Shown piece after piece: positions 35,188-46,122 of a stretch of 64,000 nt of DNA. Positions within the stretch are counted from its first letter, which is position 1; the number at the start of each line of letters is the position of its first letter. Under the pieces are notes generated by a model. The model ran no database searches and was not told the DNA's origin. It worked only from the letters and a program-made list of their open reading frames with translations. Location of the stretch: positions 33,028,447 to 33,092,446 of the forward strand of contig NC_134507.1 of assembly GCF_027942865.1 (NCBI RefSeq), in the 5' to 3' direction. Both the position numbers and the translations under genes were made by a program. This stretch comes from Odontesthes bonariensis (Eukaryota > Chordata > Actinopteri > Atheriniformes > Atherinopsidae).

Positions 35188-38100
35188 ATCAGACTGTGGA
35201 GTTTACTGGTGTGAGCCCAGAGAGGGAGCAGCCAGTAACAGCATCAGCCTCCCTGTCTCTGGTGAGATCAGACTGTGGAGTTTACTGGTGTGAGCCCAGA
35301 GAGGGAGCAGCCAGTAACAGCATCAGCCTCCCTGTCTCTGGTGAGATCAGACTGTGGAGTTTACTGGTGTGAGCCCAGAGAGGGAGCAGCCAGTAACAGC
35401 ATCAGCCTCCCTGTCTCTGGTGAGATCAGACTGTGGAGTTTACTGGTGTGAGCCCAGAGAGGGAGCAGCCAGTAACAGCATCAGCCTCCCTGTCTCTGGT
35501 GAGATCAGACTGTGGAGTTTACTGGTGTGAGCCCAGAGAGGGAGAAGCCAGTAACAGCATCAGCCTCCCTGTCTCTGGTGAGATCAGACTGTGGAGTTTA
35601 CTGGTGTGAGTCAGAGAGGGAGCAGCCAGTAACAGCATCAGCCTCCCTGTCTCTGGTGAGATCAGACTGTGGAGTTTACTGGTGTGAGCCCAGAGAGGGA
35701 GCAGCCAGTAACAGCACCAGCCTCCCTGTCTCTGGTGAGATCAGACTTTAGAGTTTACTGGTGTGAGCCCAGAGAGGGAGCAGCCAGTAACAGCATCAGC
35801 CTCCCTGTCTCTGGTGAGATCAGACTGTGGAGTTTACTGGTGTGAGCCCAGAGAGGGAGCAGCCAGTAACAGCATCAGCCTCCCTGTCTCTGGTGAGATC
35901 AGACTGTGGAGTTTCCTGGTGTGAGTCCAGAGAGGGAGCAGCCAGTAACAGCATCAGCCTCCCTGTCTCTGGTGAGATCAGACTGTGGAGTTTACTGGTG
36001 TGAGCCCAGAGAGGGAGCAGCCAGTAACAGCATCAGCCTCTCTGTCTCTGGTGAGATCAGACTGTGGAGTTTACTGGTGTGAGTCCAGAGAGGGAGCAGC
36101 CAGTAACAGCATCAGCCTCCCTGTCTCTGGTGAGATCAGACTGTGGAGTTTACTGGTGTGAGCCCAGAGAGGGAGCAGCCAGTAACAGCATCAGCCTCCC
36201 TGTCTCTGGTGAGATCAGACTGTGGAGTTTACTGGTGTGAGCCCAGAGAGGGAGCAGCCAGTAACAGCATCAGCCTCCCTGTCTCTGGTGAGATCAGACT
36301 GTGGAGTTTACTGGTGTGAGCCCAGAGAGGGAGCAGCCAGTAACAGCATCAGCCTCCCTGTCTCTGGTGAGATCAGACTGTGGAGTTTACTGGTGTGAGC
36401 CCAGAGAGGGAGCAGCCAGTAACAGCATCAGCCTCCCTGTCTCTGGTGAGATCAGACTGTGGAGTTTCCTGGTGTGAGTCCAGAGAGGGAGCAGCCAGGA
36501 ACAGCATCAGCCTCCCTGTCTCTGGTGAGATCAGACTGTGGAGTTTACTGGTGTGAGCTCAGAGAGGGAGAAGCCAGTAACAGCATCAGCCTCCCTGTCT
36601 CTGGTGAGATCAGACTGTGGAGTTTACTGGTGTGAGCCCAGAGAGGGAGAAGCCAGTAACAGCATCAGCCTCCCTGTCTCTGGTGAGATCAGACTGTGGA
36701 GTTTACTGGTGTGAGTCAGAGAGGGAGCAGCCAGTAACAGCATCAGCCTCCCTGTCTCTGGTGAGATCAGACTGTGGAGTTTACTGGTGTGAGCCCAGAG
36801 AGGGAGCAGCCAGTAACAGCACCAGCCTCCCTGTCTCTGGTGAGATCAGACTTTAGAGTTTACTGGTGTGAGCCCAGAGAGGGAGCAGCCAGTAACAGCA
36901 TCAGCCTCCCTGTCTCTGGTGAGATCAGACTGTGGAGTTTACTGGTGTGAGCCCAGAGAGGGAGCAGCCAGTAACAGCATCAGCCTCCCTGTCTCTGGTG
37001 AGATCAGACTGTGGAGTTTCCTGGTGTGAGTCCAGAGAGGGAGCAGCCAGTAACAGCATCAGCCTCCCTGTCTCTGGTGAGATCAGACTGTGGAGTTTAC
37101 TGGTGTGAGCCCAGAGAGGGAGCAGCCAGTAACAGCATCAGCCTCTCTGTCTCTGGTGAGATCAGACTGTGGAGTTTACTGGTGTGAGCCCAGAGAGGGA
37201 GCAGCCAGTAACAGCATCAGCCTCCCTGTCTCTGGTGAGATCAGACTGTGGAGTTTCCTGGTGTGAGTCCAGAGAGGGAGCAGCCAGTAACAGCATCAGC
37301 CTCCCTGTCTCTGGTGAGATCAGACTGTGGAGTTTACTGGTGTGAGCCCAGAGAGGGAGCAGCCAGTAACAGCATCAGCCTCTCTGTCTCTGGTGAGATC
37401 AGACTGTGGAGTTTACTGGTGTGAGTCCAGAGAGGGAGCAGCCAGTAACAGCATCAGCCTCCCTGTCTCTGGTGAGATCAGACTGTGGAGTTTACTGGTG
37501 TGAGCCCAGAGAGGGAGCAGCCAGTAACAGCATCAGCCTCCCTGTCTCTGGTGAGATCAGACTGTGGAGTTTACTGGTGTGAGCCCAGAGAGGGAGCAGC
37601 CAGTAACAGCATCAGCCTCCCTGTCTCTGGTGAGATCAGACTGTGGAGTTTACTGGTGTGAGCCCAGAGAGGGAGCAGCCAGTAACAGCATCAGCCTCCC
37701 TGTCTCTGGTGAGATCAGACTGTGGAGTTTACTGGTGTGAGCCCAGAGAGGGAGCAGCCAGTAACAGCATCAGCCTCCCTGTCTCTGGTGAGATCAGACT
37801 GTGGAGTTTCCTGGTGTGAGTCCAGAGAGGGAGCAGCCAGGAACAGCATCAGCCTCCCTGTCTCTGGTGAGATCAGACTGTGGAGTTTACTGGTGTGAGC
37901 TCAGAGAGGGAGAAGCCAGTAACAGCATCAGCCTCCCTGTCTCTGGTGAGATCAGACTGTGGAGTTTACTGGTGTGAGCCCAGAGAGGGAGAAGCCAGTA
38001 ACAGCATCAGCCTCCCTGTCTCTGGTGAGATCAGACTGTGGAGTTTACTGGTGTGAGTCAGAGAGGGAGCAGCCAGTAACAGCATCAGCCTCCCTGTCTC

Positions 38101-41100
38101 TGGTGAGATCAGACTGTGGAGTTTACTGGTGTGAGTCAGAGAGGGAGCAGCCAGTAACAGCACCAGCCTCCCTGTCTCTGGTGAGATCAGACTGTGGAGT
38201 TTACTGGTGTGAGTCCAGAGAGGGAGCAGCCAGTAACAGCATCAGCCTCCCTGTCTCTGGTGAGATCAGACTGTGGAGTTTACTGGTGTGAGTCCAGAGA
38301 GGGAGCAGCCAGTAACAGCATCAGCCTCCCTGTCTCTGGTGAGATCAGACTGTGGAGTTTACTGGTGTGAGTCAGAGAGGGAGCAGCCAGTAACAGCATC
38401 AGCCTCCCTGTCTCTGGTGAGATCAGACTGTGGAGTTTACTGGTGTGAGCCCAGAGAGGGAGCAGCCAGTAACAGCACCAGCCTCCCTGTCTCTGGTGAG
38501 ATCAGACTTTAGAGTTTACTGGTGTGAGCCCAGAGAGGGAGCAGCCAGTAACAGCATCAGCCTCCCTGTCTCTGGTGAGATCAGACTGTGGAGTTTACTG
38601 GTGTGAGCCCAGAGAGGGAGCAGCCAGTAACAGCATCAGCCTCCCTGTCTCTGGTGAGATCAGACTGTGGAGTTTCCTGGTGTGAGTCCAGAGAGGGAGC
38701 AGCCAGTAACAGCATCAGCCTCCCTGTCTCTGGTGAGATCAGACTGTGGAGTTTACTGGTGTGAGCCCAGAGAGGGAGCAGCCAGTAACAGCATCAGCCT
38801 CTCTGTCTCTGGTGAGATCAGACTGTGGAGTTTACTGGTGTGAGTCCAGAGAGGGAGCAGCCAGTAACAGCACCAGCCTCCCTGTCTCTGGTGAGATCAG
38901 ACTGTGGAGTTTACTGGTGTGAGTCCAGAGAGGGAGCAGCCAGTAACAGCATCAGCCTCCCTGTCTCTGGTGAGATCAGACTGTGGAGTTTACTGGTGTG
39001 AGTCAGAGAGGGAGCAGCCAGTAACAGCACCAGCCTCCCTGTCTCTGGTGAGATCAGACTGTGGAGTTTACTGGTGTGAGTCCAGAGAGGGAGCAGCCAG
39101 TAACAGCACCAGCCTCCCTGTCTCTGGTGAGATCAGACTGTGGAGTTTACTGGTGTGAGTCCAGAGAGGGAGCAGCCAGTAACAGCATCAGCCTCCCTGT
39201 CTCTGGTGAGATCAGACTGTGGAGTTTACTGGTGTGAGTCAGAGAGGGAGCAGCCAGTAACAGCACCAGCCTCCCTGTCTCTGGTGAGATCAGACTGTGG
39301 AGTTTACTGGTGTGAGTCCAGAGAGGGAGCAGCCAGTAACAGCATCAGCCTCCCTGTCTCTGGTGAGATCAGACTGTGGAGTTTACTGGTGTGAGTCAGA
39401 GAGGGAGCAGCCAGTAACAGCATCAGCCTCCCTGTCTCTGGTGAGATCAGACTGTGGAGTTTACTGGTGTGAGCCCAGAGAGGGAGAAGCCAGTAACAGC
39501 ATCAGCCTCCCTGTCTCTGGTGAGATCAGACTGTGGAGTTTACTGGTGTGAGTCAGAGAGGGAGCAGCCAGTAAAAGCATCAGCCTCCCTGTCTCTGGTG
39601 AGATCAGACTGTGGAGTTTACTGGTGTGAGCCCAGAGAGGGAGCAGCCAGTAACAGCACCAGCCTCCCTGTCTCTGGTGAGATCAGACTGTGGAGTTTAC
39701 TGGTGTGAGTCCAGAGAGGGAGCAGCCAGTAACAGCATCAGCCTCCCTGTCTCTGGTGAGATCAGACTGTGGAGTTTACTGGTGTGAGCCCAGAGAGGGA
39801 GCAGCCAGTAACAGCATCAGCCTCCCTGTCTCTGGTGAGATCAGACTGTGGAGTTTCCTGGTGTGAGTCCAGAGAGGGAGCAGCCAGTAACAGCATCAGC
39901 CTCCCTGTCTCTGGTGAGATCAGACTGTGGAGTTTACTGGTGTGAGCCCAGAGAGGGAGCAGCCAGTAACAGCACCAGCCTCCCTGTCTCTGGTGAGATC
40001 AGACTTTAGAGTTTACTGGTGTGAGCCCAGAGAGGGAGCAGCCAGTAACAGCATCAGCCTCCCTGTCTCTGGTGAGATCAGACTGTGGAGTTTACTGGTG
40101 TGAGCCCAGAGAGGGAGCAGCCAGTAACAGCATCAGCCTCCCTGTCTCTGGTGAGATCAGACTGTGGAGTTTCCTGGTGTGAGTCCAGAGAGGGAGCAGC
40201 CAGTAACAGCATCAGCCTCTCTGTCTCTGGTGAGATCAGACTGTGGAGTTTACTGGTGTGAGTCCAGAGGGGGAGCAGCCAGTAACAGCACCAGCCTCCC
40301 TGTCTCTGGTGAGATCAGACTGTGGAGTTTACTGGTGTGAGTCAGAGAGGGAGCAGCCAGTAACAGCATCAGCCTCCCTGTCTCTGGTGAGATCAGACTG
40401 TGGAGTTTACTGGTGTGAGTCCAGAGAGGGAGCAGCCAGTAACAGCATCAGCCTCCCTGTCTCTGGTGAGATCAGACTGTGGAGTTTACTGGTGTGAGTC
40501 AGAGAGGGAGCAGCCAGTAACAGCATCAGCCTCCCTGTCTCTGGTGAGATCAGACTGTGTAGTTTACTGGTGTGAGTCCAGAGAGGGAGCAGCCAGTAAC
40601 AGCATCAGCCTCCCTGTCTCTGGTGAGATCAGACTGTGGAGTTTACTGGTGTGAGCCCAGAGAGGGAGCAGCCAGTAACAGCATCAGCCTCCCTGTCTCT
40701 GGTGAGATCAGACTGTGGAGTTTACTGGTGTGAGCCCAGAGAGGGAGCAGCCAGTAACAGCACCAGCCTCCCTGTCTCTGGTGAGATCAGACTGTGGAGT
40801 TTACTGGTGTGAGTCCAGAGAGGGAGCAGCCAGTAACAGCATCAGCCTCCCTGTCTCTGGTGAGATCAGACTGTGGAGTTTACTGGTGTGAGCCCAGAGA
40901 GGGAGCAGCCAGTAACAGCATCAGCCTCCCTGTCTCTGGTGAGATCAGACTGTGGAGTTTACTGGTGTGAGCCCAGAGAGGGAGCAGCCAGTAACAGCAT
41001 CAGCCTCCCTGTCTCTGGTGAGATCAGACTGTGGAGTTTACTGGTGTGAGCCCAGAGAGGGAGCAGCCAGTAACAGCATCAGCCTCCCTGTCTCTGGTGA

Positions 41101-44100
41101 GATCAGACTGTGGAGTTTACTGGTGTGAGCCCAGAGAGGGAGCAGCCAGTAACAGCATCAGCCTCCCTGTCCCTGGTGAGATCAGACTGTGGAGTTTACT
41201 GGTGTGAGCCCAGAGAGGGAGCAGCCAGTAACAGCATCAGCCTCCCTGTCCCTGGTGAGATCAGACTGTGGAGTTTACCGGTGTGAGTCCAGAGAGGGAG
41301 CAGCCAGTAACAGCATCAGCCTCCCTGTCTCTGGTGAGATCAGACTGTGGAGTTTACTGGTGTGAGCCCAGAGAGGGAGCAGCCAGTAACAGCATCAGCC
41401 TCCCTGTCTCTGGTGAGATCAGACTGTGGAGTTTACTGGTGTGAGCCCAGAGAGGGAGCAGCCAGTAACAGCACCAGCCTCCCTGTCTCTGGTGAGATCA
41501 GACTGTGGAGTTTACTGGTGTGAGTCCAGAGAGGGAGCAGCCAGTAACAGCATCAGCCTCCCTGTCTCTGGTGAGATCAGACTGTGGAGTTTACTGGTGT
41601 GAGCCCAGAGAGGGAGCAGCCAGTAACAGCATCAGCCTCCCTGTCTCTGGTGAGATCAGACTGTGGAGTTTACTGGTGTGAGCCCAGAGAGGGAGCAGCC
41701 AGTAACAGCATCAGCCTCCCTGTCTCTGGTGAGATCAGACTGTAGAGTTTACTGGTGTGAGCCCAGAGAGGGAGCAGCCAGTAACAGCATCAGCCTCCCT
41801 GTCTCTGGTGAGATCAGACTGTGGAGTTTACTGGTGTGAGCCCAGAGAGGGAGCAGCCAGTAACAGCATCAGCCTCCCTGTCTCTGGTGAGATCAGACTG
41901 TGGAGTTTACTGGTGTGAGCCCAGAGAGGGAGCAGCCAGTAACAGCATCAGCCTCCCTGTCCCTGGTGAGATCAGACTGTGGAGTTTACTGGTGTGAGCC
42001 CAGAGAGGGAGCAGCCAGTAACAGCATCAGCCTCCCTGTCTCTGGTGAGATCAGACTGTGGAGTTTACCGGTGTGAGCCCAGAGAGGGAGCAGCCAGTAA
42101 CAGCACCAGCCTCCCTGTCTCTGGTGAGATCAGACTGTGGAGTTTACCGGTGTGAGCCCAGAGAGGGAGCAGCCAGTAACAGCACCAGCCTCCCTGTCCC
42201 TGGTGAGATCAGACTGTGGAGTTTACTGGTGTGAGTCCAGAGAGGGAGCAGCCAGTAACAGCATCAGCCTCCCTGTCTCTGGTGAGATCAGACTGTGGAG
42301 TTTACTGGTGTGAGCCCAGAGAGGGAGCAGCCAGTAACAGCATCAGCCTCCCTGTCTCTGGTGAGATCAGACTGTGGAGTTTACTGGTGTGAGCCCAGAG
42401 AGGGAGCAGCCAGTAACAGCATCAGCCTCCCTGTCTCTGGTGAGATCAGACTGTGGAATTTACTGGTGTGAGTCCAGAGAGGGAGCAGCCAGTAACAGCA
42501 TCAGCCTCCCTGTCTCTGGTGAGATCAGACTGTGGAATTTACTGGTGTGAGTCCAGAGAGGGAGCAGCCAGTAACAGCATCAGCCTCCCTGTCTCTGGTG
42601 AGATCAGATTGTGGAGTTTACTGGTGTGAGCCCAGAGAGGGAGCAGCCAGTAACAGCATCAGCCTCCCTGTCTCTGGTGAGATCAGACTGTGGAGTTTAC
42701 TGGTGTGAGCCCAGAGAGGGAGCAGCCAGTAACAGCACCAGCCTCCCTGTCTCTGGTGAGATCAGACTGTGGAGTTTACTGGTGTGAGCCCAGAGAGGGA
42801 GCAGCCAGTAACAGCATCAGCCTCCCTGTCTCTGGTGAGATCAGACTGTGGAGTTTACTGGTGTGAGCCCAGAGAGGGAGCAGCCAGTAACAGCATCAGC
42901 CTCCCTGTCTCTGGTGAGATCAGACTGTGGAGTTTACTGGTGTGAGCCCAGAGAGGGAGCAGCCAGTAACAGCATCAGCCTCCCTGTCTCTGGTGAGATC
43001 AGACTGTGGAGTTTACTGGTGTGAGCCCAGAGAGGGAGCAGCCAGTAACAGCATCAACCTCCCTGTCTCTGGTGAGATCAGACTGTGGAGTTTACTGGTG
43101 TGAGCCCAGAGAGGGAGCAGCCAGTAACAGCATCAGCCTCCCTGTCTCTGGTGAGATCAGACTGTGGAGTTTACTGGTGTAAGCCCAGAGAGGGAGCAGC
43201 CAGTAACAGCATCAGCCTCCCTGTCTCTGGTGAGATCAGACTTTAGAGTTTACTGGTGTGAGCCCAGAGAGGGAGCAGCCAGTAACAGCATCAGCCTCCC
43301 TGTCTCTGGTGAGATCAGACTTTAGAGTTTACTGGTGTGAGTCCAGAGAGGGAGCAGCCAGTAACAGCATCAGCCTCCCTGTCTCTGGTGAGATCAGACT
43401 GTGTAGTTTACTGGTGTGAGCCCAGAGAGGGAGCAGCCAGTAACAGCATCAGCCTCCCTGTCTCTGGTGAGATCAGACTGTGGAGTTTACTGGTGTGAGC
43501 CCAGAGAGGGAGCAGCCAGTAACAGCATCAGCCTCCCTGTGTCTGGTGAGATCAGACTGTGGAGTTTACTGGTGTGAGCCCAGAGAGGGAGCAGCCAGTA
43601 ACAGCATCAGCCTCCCTGTCTCTGGTGAGATCAGACTGTGGAGTTTACTGGTGTGAGTCCAGAGAGGGAGCAGCCAGTAACAGCACCAGCCTCCCTGTCT
43701 CTGGTGAGATCAGACTGTGGAGTTTACTGGTGTGAGCCCAGAGAGGGAGCAGCCAGTAACAGCACCAGCCTCCCTGTCTCTGGTGAGATCAGACTGTGGA
43801 GTTTACTGGTGTGAGCCCAGAGAGGGAGCAGCCAGTAACAGCATCAGCCTCCCTGTCTCTGGTGAGATCAGACTGTGGAGTTTACTGGTGTGAGCCCAGA
43901 GAGGGAGCAGCCAGTAACAGCATCAGCCTCCCTGTCTCTGGTGAGATCAGACTGTGGAGTTTACTGGTGTGAGTCAGAGAGGGAGCAGCCAGTAACAGCA
44001 TCAGCCTCCCTGTCTCTGGTGAGATCAGACTGTGGAGTTTACTGGTGTGAGCCCAGAGAGGGAGCAGCCAGTAACAGCATCAGCCTCCCTGTCTCTGGTG

Positions 44101-45535
44101 AGATCAGACTGTGGAGTTTACTGGTGTGAGCCCAGAGAGGGAGCAGCCAGTAACAGCATCAGCCTCCCTGTCTCTGGTGAGATCAGACTGTGGAGTTTAC
44201 TGGTGTGAGCCCAGAGAGGGAGCAGCCAGTAACAGCATCAGCCTCCCTGTCTCTGGTGAGATCAGACTGTGGAGTTTACTGGTGTGAGCCCAGAGAGGGA
44301 GCAGCCAGTAACAGCATCAGCCTCCCTGTCTCTGGTGAGATCAGACTGTGGAGTTTACTGGTGTGAGCCCAGAGAGGGAGCAGCCAGTAACAGCATCAGC
44401 CTCCCTGTCTCTGGTGAGATCAGACTGTGGAGTTTACTGGTGTGAGCCCAGAGAGGGAGCAGCCAGTAACAGCATCAGCCTCCCTGTCTCTGGTGAGATC
44501 AGACTGTGGAGTTTACTGGTGTGAGCCCAGAGAGGGAGCAGCTAGTAACAGCATCAGCCTCCCTGTCTCTGGTGAGATCAGACTGTGGAGTTTACTGGTG
44601 TGAGTCAGAGAGGGAGCAGCCAGTAACAGCATCAGCCTCCCTGTCTCTGGTGAGATCAGACTGTGGAGTTTCCTGGTGTGAGTCCAGAGAGGGAGCAGCC
44701 AGTAACAGCATCAGCCTCCCTGTCTCTGGTGAGATCAGACTGTGGAGTTTACTGGTGTGAGCCCAGAGAGGGAGCAGCCAGTAACAGCATCAGCCTCCCT
44801 GTCTCTGGTGAGATCAGACTGTGGAGTTTACTGGTGTAAGCCCAGAGAGGGAGCAGCCAGTAACAGCATCAGCCTCCCTGTCTCTGGTGAGATCAGACTG
44901 TGGAGTTTACTGGTGTGAGCCCAGAGAGGGAGCAGCCAGTAACAGCATCAGCCTCCCTGTCTCTGGTGAGATCAGACTGTGGAGTTTACTGGTGTGAGCC
45001 CAGAGAGGGAGCAGCCAGTAACAGCATCAGCCTCCCTGTCTCTGGTGAGATCAGACTGTGGAGTTTACTGGTGTGAGCCCAGAGAGGGAGCAGCCAGTAA
45101 CAGCATCAGCCTCCCTGTCTCTGGTGAGATCAGACTGTGGAGTTTACTGGTGTGAGCCCAGAGAGGGAGCAGCCAGTAACAGCATCAGCCTCCCTGTCTC
45201 TGGTGAGATCAGACTGTGTAGTTTACTGGTGTGAGCCCAGAGAGGGAGCAGCCAGTAACAGCATCAGCCTCCCTGTCTCTGGTGAGATCAGACTGTGGAG
45301 TTTACTGGTGTGAGCCCAGAGAGGGAGCAGCCAGTAACAGCATCAGCCTCCCTGTCTCTGGTGAGATCAGACTGTGGAGTTTACTGGTGTGAGCCCAGAG
45401 AGGGAGCAGCCAGTAACAGCATCAGCCTCCCTGTCTCTGGTGAGATCAGATTGTGGAGTTTACTGGTGTGAGTCCAGAGAGGGAGCAGCCAGTAACAGCA
45501 TCAGCCTCCCTGTCTCTGGTGAGATCAGACTGTGG
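35188..45535 (+). repeat. 79-bp tandem array, 130 periods, spanning an exon-intron border
   Basis: The unit starts GTGAGATCAGACTGTGGAGT and ends CAGCCTCCCTGTCTCTG. From the first GTGAGATCAG (35,262) to the last (45,519) is 10,257 bp, exactly 117 units of 79 bp plus 13 of 78 bp; I can locate 13 shorter units (GTGAGTCAGAG in place of GTGAGTCCAGAG). Each unit is the last part of the Ig exon plus the first bases of its intron, so each carries the CTG|GTGAGA splice donor. Single-base variants (CTTTAGAGT at 35,745, 36,850, 38,508, 40,008, 43,244 and 43,322; TTTCCTGG; CACCAGC) recur in blocks. This shows higher-order duplication of about 14 and 17 units (for example 35,512 to 36,617 and on to 37,959). 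Because 79 is not a multiple of three, no frame stays open beyond about three units; the many ORFs of about 84 codons are artefacts. Confidence 0.97.
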
Positions 45536-45928
45536 AGTCAGTGCTGATGAAGCTGTGTGGAAATGGATGAAATGCTGCAGTTTGTCTCTGTGCTGAGGTG
45601 GATCAGTGATCCTGCAGAGTCCTGTCCTCGCTGTGATGGAGGGAGGTGACGTCACTGAGCTGTCAAACAAAGACCCACCAGCTGCTTTCTATAAAGATGG
45701 CTCCCTCATCAGGGCGGAGCCTACAGGTCACATGACCCTCCAGCCTGTTCCCAGCTCTGATGAAGGCCTCTGCAGGTGCAGCATCAGCAGTCATGGAGAT
45801 TCTCCACCCAGCTGGATCTCTGCCACAGGTGAGGGTTACTCAGGGGACTCTCTCTTATTCCTGAGCTGAGTTTAAAGAGTTTAAACATTCATAATGTGAC
45901 AGTGATGTGATAAATATCTTTATTTCAG

Positions 45929-46122
45929 ATAAAGCCACCATCTCACCCCTCCTACATCCATCTCTCCTGGTTCCTCTCCTCTTCTCTCCCTGGTGTTGCC
46001 TCATGTTTCTGCCTGTGTTGTGGTTCTTCTGCTGTTTCTGCTGGTTCTGCTGTTTCTACTGGTTCTACTGGTTCTGCTGTTTCTGTTCCTTGTACTGTGG
46101 AGGCTTTAGCAGCCATCAGTGA
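45929..46122 (+). CDS. Transmembrane/tail exon of the FcRL-like gene
   Basis: In the frame set by the Ig exons (phase 1 acceptor TTTCAG|AT), this exon encodes DKATISPLLHPSLLVPLLFS, then a Cys/Phe/Trp-rich run ending at TGA. The +1 frame reads a clean Leu/Val-rich hydrophobic stretch (SACVVVLLLFLLVLLFLLVL) until TAG. The normal family exon encodes a Leu/Val-rich membrane segment, so a small indel upstream has probably shifted the frame. The 'ctgctgtttctgctggtt' repetition suggests local slippage. Confidence 0.5.

Larger units (their letters stand above)
34998..46122 (+). pseudogene. Fc-receptor-like immunoglobulin gene, decayed
   Basis: Three exons are visible. Ig exon 1 (34,998-35,261, phase 1-1) encodes [20 protein letters not shown], then [20 protein letters not shown] and SISLPVSG, and has an in-frame TAG at 35,183-35,185 just before SDCGVYWC. 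Ig exon 2 (45,607-45,828, phase 1-1) encodes [38 protein letters not shown] and [12 protein letters not shown]; it is short for an Ig exon and the first Ig cysteine is missing. The last exon (45,929-46,122) encodes a hydrophobic tail. These are typical of the fish FcR/FcRL-like surface receptor family, involved in leukocyte recognition. No signal-peptide exon was found upstream. The intron between the Ig exons holds the 10.3-kb array. The nonsense codon, lost cysteine and tail frame suggest a pseudogene. Confidence 0.8.

Noticed and set aside
35130-44760. Many plus-strand ORFs of about 79-110 codons ([13 protein letters not shown]...) in the array
   Set aside because: They are frame artefacts of a 79-bp unit: three frames alternate until a TGA, and they recur at multiples of the repeat.
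35188-45535. Reading the array as a CRISPR or satellite centromere
   Set aside because: The unit is clearly derived from an Ig exon and its donor, without spacers, and it is confined to one intron.
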